A stretch of DNA of 64,000 nt from Heligmosomoides polygyrus polygyrus (lineage: Eukaryota; Nematoda; Chromadorea; Rhabditida; Heligmosomidae). Positions within the stretch are counted from its first letter, which is position 1; the number at the start of each line of letters is the position of its first letter. The DNA is taken from assembly GCA_947396885.1 (NCBI GenBank), contig OX377204.1:18359706-18423705 (forward strand). The letters are read 5' to 3'. Position numbers and translations under genes: made by a program. A model generated the notes under the pieces. It searched no databases. It was not told the DNA's origin and saw nothing but the letters and a program-made list of their open reading frames with translations. Shown one piece after another: positions 1 to 9,600 of this stretch.

Positions 1-34
1 TAATCAGTGCTAGACATGTTCGGAAGAAAAAGCA

Positions 35-150
35 CTGACTTGTCCTTCGGCTGGCTACCGCATTTCATTGTGCGAGCCAAATGATTACTCAAATTGCCTC
101 CACGGCTTTCAGTAGAAGCGGAATGCGTGGCGCATCTGGACGAGGGATGG
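35..150 (+). repeat. SINE-like repeat, 3' part
   Basis: Contains the family body (GGCTGGCTACCGCA near 50) and the GCGTGGCGCATC tail near 125. It matches the copy at 22.4 kb in order and spacing. No tRNA-like head is visible. Confidence 0.55.
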
Positions 151-638
151 TTAATACTGCGCCTTCTACCTCAATAAGGTCGCTTAATAGGCTAAGTAAA
201 TCAAACTTGTTCTTGATGATATAGATAGTTCGACGCAGTTCCCGACCATGTCATCCATTTTTCCAATCACCCAACTTGAATAGCGTTATAGCAAAGCGGG
301 GGAAAGTGCTTTTTACGCGAAAAGATACGGCCGGTATTATATCCTCCTGGTATCTCATAAAACCCTTGTCAGGGGGCGCGACATTATCACCTAAATAAAG
401 GTCTTTATTGAAGAAAAGTTGCACGATAATAACCAAAAGCTACAGGGAGCAGTGAGAACAAGAAAATCCTCGGAGCAGTTTCTCCAAGGAAACACAAGGA
501 ACTGGTCAGCATGAGCGATTGTACTCCCGTCGGCTGACTGTTATCGATCAGAGATCGCCTCTATCAGTGAAATCGGCGAACTTGACGTCTTATCAGCGGA
601 GCATTTAACCCCAGCCGTGATCCACACGTTGCTCATCA

Positions 639-3600
639 ATGCTTCCGTCGAGCTTCTTCGTCGTCCTCTTTCTGATCCGGCGTCTGTCCAGCGCCGCCGA
701 CATCAGCGGCCCGCTCAGCGACGACTTCCAGCAGTGGCTGGCCAAGTTCGTTATCTTGTTCTATGCGCTCCTTCAAACTTCAGAAGACCCGCACCACCTT
801 TAGAAATGGCTACCAAGATGACAACTTCGTACGAGCTGACTACGGTACTCAAGGGAGTTATGGCGGATTAGCTGGGAATGTGTCGACGGTGGGTGGGAAT
901 GTCTAGGGCTTGTTGGAACCATTCTCTTCAAGAAAATAGACCCTTTATCTAGGCGGTCTCTAGCTTAGGCAGTGGGCTATCTTAACTGTTAAGTCTAATG
1001 CCTTACCTACAGAAGAGTTTTTGTATTCTTTCGCTCAATTTATGGAAGTGGTCGCTAATGTAGTCTACATTGGGACAAGTGCATAGGACCAATCAGGAAT
1101 GAGTATGGAATGAATGAGCGCACCACGAAAGACTGTGCGCGGTCAGTGCCATGATTGGCTAAGACATGTTCAGTCTGCTATAATAGGTTGCAGCAGGTCC
1201 CACTCTCCTCACATAGGCCACATTAACGACTAGCACCGAAAACAAATTTTAGATAGTCCACACGCCGGTGATCTTCATTCACGGAAACTCGGATGCGGCT
1301 CTGCATGTCTCCAGTACGGCTACTGGTTGGCCAAACACTATTCAAGTAAGTCTCTGAGCACTGTGAAACCCTATCAGACTAGATTTTCAAATGGTAAAGG
1401 TATTTCAAAAAATTAATGACGATTCTGTATAAACTATTTTAACGACGTTTTTACAGTATTTCCTGGACAAAGGCTATACCCAGGCCGAGCTCTATGCTAC
1501 ATCGTGGGGTGATACGAATACAAAGAATGCGCCCACAAGGTGAATCACTTTTATATTTTGATTATGAAGAGATTAATCTCCTCGTTCCACGTTTTTAAAA
1601 CCTGAGCATCTTGGGATTAGTTTTTTTAAAGAACTCGTCTTTCTCAAGGCCTGAAGGAAGCTCGCTTTCGTACGCTTTTCCTTCTTTGCAGGACCCACAA
1701 CTGTAATGATCTCCAACGGTTGAGACGCTTTGTGCAGGCAGTTCTGGCGTACACTGGTGCTCCGAAAGTGTCCCTCATCACGCACAGTATGGGCGTCACT
1801 TTGGGTCGAAAGATTATCAAAGGAGGAGCTGTGAGCGGCAGCGATGGCAAGTCCTTACTCATGCTTCAGAATTTTGCGCATTTTTTCAGGAGGACTAGTA
1901 GTTCAAATTGGTCTCAAGCTATAATTTGATTCAAGGTGAAGAATTAGAGTTTTGATCGCAACAAAACATCCTGTAACAACATATAGCCTCTCTACCAGCC
2001 GCTCCAGGCTTAAGCAAATGTGTTCAAGAATTATAATTATTTTTCGGTTCTCAGTCTATTCTCTAATGGCAACCTAGGTGAACCTTACCCCTTTGAACAG
2101 CGTAGAACGTATTCCAATTAGATGCATAGAAAATCAAAAAAATGCAACAAAAGAAGCCAGAGCCCGCGAAGCAACTAAAGGTTCTCAACTAAATGAGCAT
2201 TTTCGGTTCGTCCAGAACTAATCCCGCTAATTATCGAACGCATTAATGCGTTGAAGTGGCGTTGGCAGGAAGCTTAAAACAATACATCAAATTTTCTAGC
2301 CAATGAACTGTCATGAAGGTCAGAATGGGTAAGTAAACTGCACGACTCAAACTACAACTCGTTATAGGGTGTTTAAGATGGAGTTTCAAAACCACTCTCC
2401 GGCTTTACTTAACAACCAATAATTCATGCTGCGATAGGAGTTCAGATACGTAATCGAGGTCCAGTGCGCAGCCTGAATGCGAACTTCGGGTTCTTCGTGA
2501 AAGATTGCGTTTGCTGTAATCCTTCGGTAGGAGTGGCGCTTTCTTGACTAACACGATGTAGAAAAATGCGGGTTTTGGTTGTATCGCGGCTGGCTATTGT
2601 TGCCTTGGAGGTCCTCTGGTCGGTGGTTAAGAGTCCTCTCGAATCCTCTGCTCGCCTTCCTCTTTTTGTAGAGTGTTACGCGGATTTCAACCTTGTATAC
2701 CTTGCGCGATTACGGTGTACGTTGTCCCTCAACTCAAACTTGGGTAATAAAACCTTTATGTTAAGGACTTTACATTTATAACGAGTGAGGAATAAAATGT
2801 TGATGATGGGCAAAATATATTGGCCGGAGTAGATGGCAAAGCATGCTGGATGGCCACAGGATGTGTGACAAGTAATGTATATTGGACAGACAAGTCCTAT
2901 GTGACAGCGAGGTTGAATATGATAGGTTAGGATTAGAGCCTCAAGATATGAAAGGAATTGAGGAGGCAAGAAATGTGGCGGCTACTCGGGAGACGACCGT
3001 ACATGCAAATGCGTTCCTTTGTTTACGCTACAGTGAGAGCGGCCGAGGAGTTACTGATCCACAAAGGAACAGCTGGGAGTTTCGACTACAGTGAGGAGGG
3101 CTGCTGTGCTAAGTGATCAACATACAAAAGCGTTACCTGATCAACATAGAAAAAGCATGAGAGTTTCGGCTACAGAGAGGGGAGGACTGTGTGAAGTGGT
3201 CAACATAGAAAAAACATGGGAGCTGCGTCCAGGGCCTCAATACGGTCCATTGATCGAACAATTGGACACTTGCGTATTGTAACAGTTAGTGAGAGCTAGA
3301 TGACTTGTAATAGCGACCCAGATGCCGCTATAGGTTGCCTGGTGCTTTCTGGCCTAAGGACTCGACAGTTTCCTCTCCTTGAAAATAGTGGATTCTTTGA
3401 GATCCTTGGAATAGCGTTTGTGCTTTCCTAAGGATCCTACAATCGTCCAGTACTCTTTTATCGTCCATCAAAGTGGAAAGAAGGTTCTCAAATGGTAACT
3501 GGCTCGAGGGAGAAGGAAGTCAAAAATGGATCTGTAGTAAGTCGTGTAAAAGTGTCGCTTTTTTTGCCTAATACGATGTAGGAAAGTGCGGCTTTTCGTC

Positions 3601-6600
3601 GTTTATCCGAAAGACGATGGTCTGTCGTCCCGCAGATCATCGGATAGCTCTAAGGGCGCCAACGGTGTCTCCATTTCTTTCCGCCGCGTGTCAGAGTGCT
3701 CCAGTAAATCGTCCCACTCCAGAAATACGAAGGAAGTCATGTTGCTCATTCAAGGCTTTCGCGGCCATAACCAAAATATAGTGATGTTAGTGTAGATTTC
3801 ACTTCAATGAAGGAATTTCTACCACAATAAGAAAGAACAATTCATTGACCTCGTTCCAATGACTGCTCACTCGACAGAAGTGTTCTTACCGTTTCTACCA
3901 GCCATTAATCCCAAGTTATTTTTCATAGATCGTTTCTCAGCAGTGTTTTTTAATGTCTTTTGCAAGTCCTTATTCTTTTCTGCAATAGGTTACGGGTTTG
4001 CATTGGCTAAGAGTAGCCTCTGGTTATAGTTAATATTTTTGATAGAAACAAATTTTCTTTCTATTTCTTTTCAAATTTGAAGACTACTTAGAAAATTCCC
4101 ATTCTCCGTACCGACGTTTTTCATTTGCAAGACGTTTTTTCGGAACGAATTTTATGAAGGCTTTATGTTTTTTTGCGCTTCAACAGGCTTTACAAATTAT
4201 TTTCTTCCATCATAAGAAGCAAAGGCGCTATCTTTAACAATAGCAAATACCAGTCTAATTACTTGACATCTTTTCTTTTCAGATCCATACCCAATCGTAG
4301 ATCTCTTGTTGTCTGTCTTTTGTAGGCTCATAGTTGGCTGCAATAAATATAAAACAACAATGAGATTAAATAGATACCATAGCGGTATAAGGGTAGATAT
4401 GCGATTCAAGGTAACCGTCTTCTCTACAGGAGATCCCATTAGGTAAAGGCCAAGACAGGGGATCTCGAAGGAAATAGGAGATCTCAGCCTCTCAGCATGG
4501 CCCGATCCAGGAAGAGTGATTCACTCTGCTATCTAAAAAACGGCTGTGAAACTGTAGTGCTACACCATCTTCAAAAGACGGGTTCTTTACAGGCTACGCC
4601 CTTTTGATCCTCTTCTTTCGCCTACCTGAAACTAGACTTAGGGGCTTGAATTAACGATTTTCCTTATCCTTGTGTTAATTCTTAAAAATAGGACTGAGGA
4701 GAAGTACAGCGTTAAGAACCTTTCAGGGTCATGCAATCTCGGTACACCGCTCACGTCCAAAGTGGACGTATTCCTCGGATTGGCCGGAGCCAACTATGGC
4801 TTGTGCGCTTGTGAAGCAGCTGGTGTCGTCGAAGCCACATGCAACAAGAAAGTGAGTTTCATCACTTACTGTAAAACGAGATCACTACATTATTTTTCGC
4901 TTTATTCTGCCAATAATTAACTCTATTTTTTAAATTTAAAATCAAATTTAAAATAAAGTGAAGCATGTAACCGTGTGAAGAAGAGGCAAAGAAGGATCTT
5001 CCTGAGGGAAGTGTCTCGCTCTCCTCGCAGTTCGCGCACATCCACTGTTTAGGATATCGCAATTATCATTTCATTTCACTTCTTTTCAATCTAAAACGTT
5101 CTACCGCTAGCAACAATGGTAACCTAACCCATGAAGTTAGACCTCTCCATGTGAAAAATAACAACTTTCATTCTGTAAAAATGCGGACTACGTCTAAAAC
5201 TTTCGTCGTTTAAAAATCTAGTTTCCTCACCGTGATCACTAGCTCCAATTTTTTCGCATAGTGCTCTTTCTTTCTGTATCACCTGTCGACCCGTTGATCA
5301 TCGACTTGCTCGAGCGGGCGCCAACAGCGTCTCCATTCGTCCCTGTCGCGTGCCAGAGTGCTCCAATGGATCCTCCTCGCTCGAGGGACACGAAGAGCGT
5401 CATAGCGGTCGTTCAGGGCTTTCACGAAGAAGTCCGACCAACGCGTTGGTGGGCGTCCTGGTGTTCTCTTGACATCCCGCGGAATCCAGTCGGTGACGAC
5501 TCTCGTCCAGCGGGTGTCTGCCAAGCGCATTACGTGGTCGGTCCACCTAATTTTCGACAACTTGGCCCACGCGATAGCGTCTCTGATCTTCGAACGTCGG
5601 CGAAGCTCGGCACTCCGGAGGCCTTCTTTCACTTGCGTGAGTCGTGTCACTCCGAGCATCGTCCTCTCGATTCGACGCTGCGCGACGCTGATCGCGTGTT
5701 CATCCTGCTTTCGTATAGCCCAGGTCTCTGAGGCGTATGTTAGGGCAGGAAGAAACATGTTCCGAGAAACAGTTCTTCTTCGGAGTCGTAGGCGGCGTCT
5801 AGGGGGTGGTGTCTTCTCGTTTCGGCCAGTCCAATGACGTCGAACTTGATCGTCCTGGCTTGCATCATCAGCTCCTCGACAGATGCTTCCCATACGAGCG
5901 TGCATGCGTTGTAAGTACAGATCGTTATCCTAGTCCTTCTCAATTTGCGAAGCCTGGTTAGGCCCTAAGATTTTAGCAGCCTCTCCGTACTCGTCCTTCC
6001 CATCGCTGCAGAAATGGGGGCTCTTTCGGGGTCAGGGGAATGAGGCCCTTTAGTGCTGCTGGGTTTGACTACAATACAACACGAGCAGCTAGTCAGGCTC
6101 TGTCGTGCGGGCGAAGAACTCCGGGCAGCCAGCCAGACTGCCCGAAGGGACGAGGCGAGACTTAAGGCGGCCTCGAATCGCCTTACATGTACTCATAGTC
6201 TACCGAGTGCAAACTTTTGGACGGACCGACACAGTTACAATCCGCACAGTCACGGACACATCCACGCACACTGTGCGTGAACATGCCGCTCCTACGCACA
6301 AGGAACGCGTCGACCCGACACAGCAAGAGCAAGGAGTCCATCCCCTGCATCCCACCTGCGTCTCTGGGCAGTACACGGTCGCATTTGGTTCGCGCTTAAT
6401 TCCCCTATCCACCACCCGGGGTGGCCCTGCGACAAGCGGCCCGAGATCCCTCTTAACAAGAGAGCCCGAAGGCACTCTATCGAGGGAGATCCGTGCCTCT
6501 TTCCTCACTCTTTGGAATTCTCTCGTTTTTGAAATAGCAGTTGTTCTGTTCACTCTATAGTGAGCATTCACTGGATGATGTTCCACAACTCGTTTTTATT

Positions 6601-9600
6601 GTTATCTCTTACACGCTTATGTTTGTTATACATGTACATATATGTGCCCATAAAAAATCAAAAATAAAAATCTCATGTGTACGGAAGAACGCGAGAAGTA
6701 TGCGAGAAGTGCCCACGATAATCGTTAATGATCCCCCATCTATTATATTATAGTTATGTGGGTAGGTGATAGAATGATCGCCTTTTATTCCGCAGACCCC
6801 AGAGCTGACGAATACAACCTTTCAATGCTCTAAATATTTTCTCTCGTTCAAGTATTAGTATTGTGCCAAAACGAGGTTATTATGGTGAATCTTCTTTATT
6901 TATGCGTGGCCCAACGTTTCGACGAGATCGACGTCTTCAGAGGCCTGAACGTAGTGCAAGATTGAAGTTGCACTCTACCCCGGCATTTCCGAGAGCAAAG
7001 AGGGCCCCACCAAAGTACTTCGAGGAGAAGGATGCACTCACGATTCGATCCACCAAGAGTGCCGATGCCACTCTGCGTTAGTAAGGTTAGCGAGGACGAA
7101 TGAGACTTACTGCAGCGGTCGTATACCACTATGAAATGATAACGACCCTGCACGTCGTCCTCTATTCTACAGCTCACATCTAGGCACAAACGGCAGAAAG
7201 TCATGTGTGATTGACGGACATTCATGGCGGTCGTTTATACTAGGATTCCTTGCGAAGATCCAGAACGCCTCCAACGCTTTGCGTGCCGAAATTTCTGTCT
7301 CTACGGCCAGAATCGTGCATTTAATGCCAAAATCGTTACCTTCGTGGTCAACCGCCCTATGCCTTCCTAGAGGTGTTCTTAAATTAATACGATCTTTGCC
7401 AGCCAGATGCTCTGTAACTCGAACAGCTAGCCTTCTTCCGGTTTCCCCAATGTATGTGGCGTTACAAGCCTGACATTCGATTTGATAGATTGCCCCCATA
7501 TGAGAACAATCACCTAGTTTACCGTAGGGACATGTAACGCAGTTCTCTGACAAGCACTGCTTATCGTAGAGCCTGTTTCTAACTAGCTGCCGCTTGATGT
7601 TATCGTTTGGGATGTCAACTAAAACAACATCGTTTTGCAGCTGAGCTCGCACAATGCTCCTTTGAATTGCAGCGCTTACCTTATCAGAGATAAAAGGCAT
7701 GCAAAGGGGTACCCTGCTTTCGTGCGGTCGTTCTGATTGGCGGTTAGCTTGGACTCTGTGCCGACGATGACAAACGGTATAGCCGTTCTCTTTGGCTATA
7801 TTTGAAGCCAATCTCAATGATTCCAGCCGCTCCTGATCATCTGTGCACACTTGTGAGGTTGTTCGAAACATGTTTCTTACGACACTACGCTTTATGGCTA
7901 CAGGATGAGCAGAGGTCGCGTGAATCAGGATATTCTTTGAGCTTGGTTTCCGGTACCATTTAACACTAACAACGCCATTGGAAACCTTGACCTGAGTGTT
8001 GAGGTATGGAAGCCAACCGTCCTTTGGAGTTTCCCGTGTAAGCTTAATGTAGGTAGACTGTTCATTGAGTAGTCGGAAACACTCATCCATTTCGGATTGT
8101 GTTGACGTAACAATACAACAGTTATCTATATATCTACAATACATTAATGGTGAGCGCACAAGTACCGTTTCTTCTATCCTGCTCATAAAGCAGATCGCAA
8201 GTACAGGCGCTAGCCGTTGTCCCATGGCCAATCCTCTGATTTGAGAAAAGTATCTGCCTGAACATTTAAAGATATTACACGAGAGACATTCCTTGGCTAA
8301 AGCCATGATGTGTGCTTTGATTAGTCCAAAGGTGTTAATATTACCAATGTGTCGGTCCAGCATTTCAGACAATGCCTGCAATGCTTGGTCGTTTTGAACA
8401 TTTGTATAAAGCGATTCCACATCAAACGACTCCATCACGCAGTTTGGACCAATGGTAGAACTGCGTAGCTTTGCAAGGAATTGGTTTGTGTTGGTCAGGT
8501 GTGAGGGGACCATGGGTAACAGCTGGCTTACGATGTTGTTAAGAAACCATGATATTCTATCGGTTGGTCCATTCACACAGCTGATTATAGGTCGGATTTT
8601 GAAAGTTTCCGCAGACGTTGATAGCGTGCCAGCACGAGCCAGCTTATGAGTCTTTACAAGGCTGTAAAAGACTGGACAGCAAGGATTATCCAGCCTGAGT
8701 CTACTGAGAAGTCTGTCGTCAATGCCTGCTGCTTTTCCTATTGTTATCCAAGCATGATTGAGTCGTTTGCATTGTGATAGAAAATCCTTCTCAGTTGCGT
8801 GCCGATATACTGAATCATTCTGCAGATGGAGTTCGGTTATTGCACGGTCGAGAGACTGTGACATAACAACGAATTCCCCACCCTTATCACTGACAGAGAT
8901 GCGCAGCGTGACATTTGATCTTAATTCTCGCAGTTCTTTGAAACCCTCCCACTGAGCGTTAGTCAAGTTAGCTTTGTACTGCCTTCTATGTTGACTAAAA
9001 ATTGCAAGAATAGCTGAAGACAACACTTGAAACTTGACATCTACATCGGGAGCTGGTTGAGGTTCGTTATAGAACATACGAGGAAATGCCACGGGCGGCA
9101 GTACTCCACCTCTGTTTAAGGTGGCTTCCGCTCGACCGATATTCCTACTCCTCACACGCAGCGAATCTCTAAGCCTTTGTAAGCCTCCGACCACTTTACG
9201 GAACGTTAAGGCATTGATTTTCTGTGCAGGCGAAAACGATGGCCTAAGACTTAAGAAACTAAGCGCGTTGTTAGAAAGCGTAACGTCGCCAATAACAGTA
9301 ACCCTCCCAAGTTGTGCCTCATTATGAGCTGGAATGCTACCATTGTGGTAAATCGTAGGTGAGCTTCCCTCTCCATCGTGGTAACTTTCATGAGGCTCAC
9401 CCCTAAGTCTTTCGTATTTTGCACACAGAGTAGCCTTTGCCCTAGTTCGGATAGAGTTGCAAATCGATCTTGACCCACCCTCAATCCTCCTCCAAGTTCG
9501 GTCAGGTAGGAAACGTCGACATGCTTGTTCCTTGGAATGACATTTCATCAACGACGAGTAAAGTGCATGCTGTTTTTCCTTGATCACAATTCTCAGCATT

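Noticed and set aside
5261..5731. Long plus-strand open frame of 156 codons
   Set aside because: It is the antisense shadow of the RTE C-terminal coding region on the minus strand.
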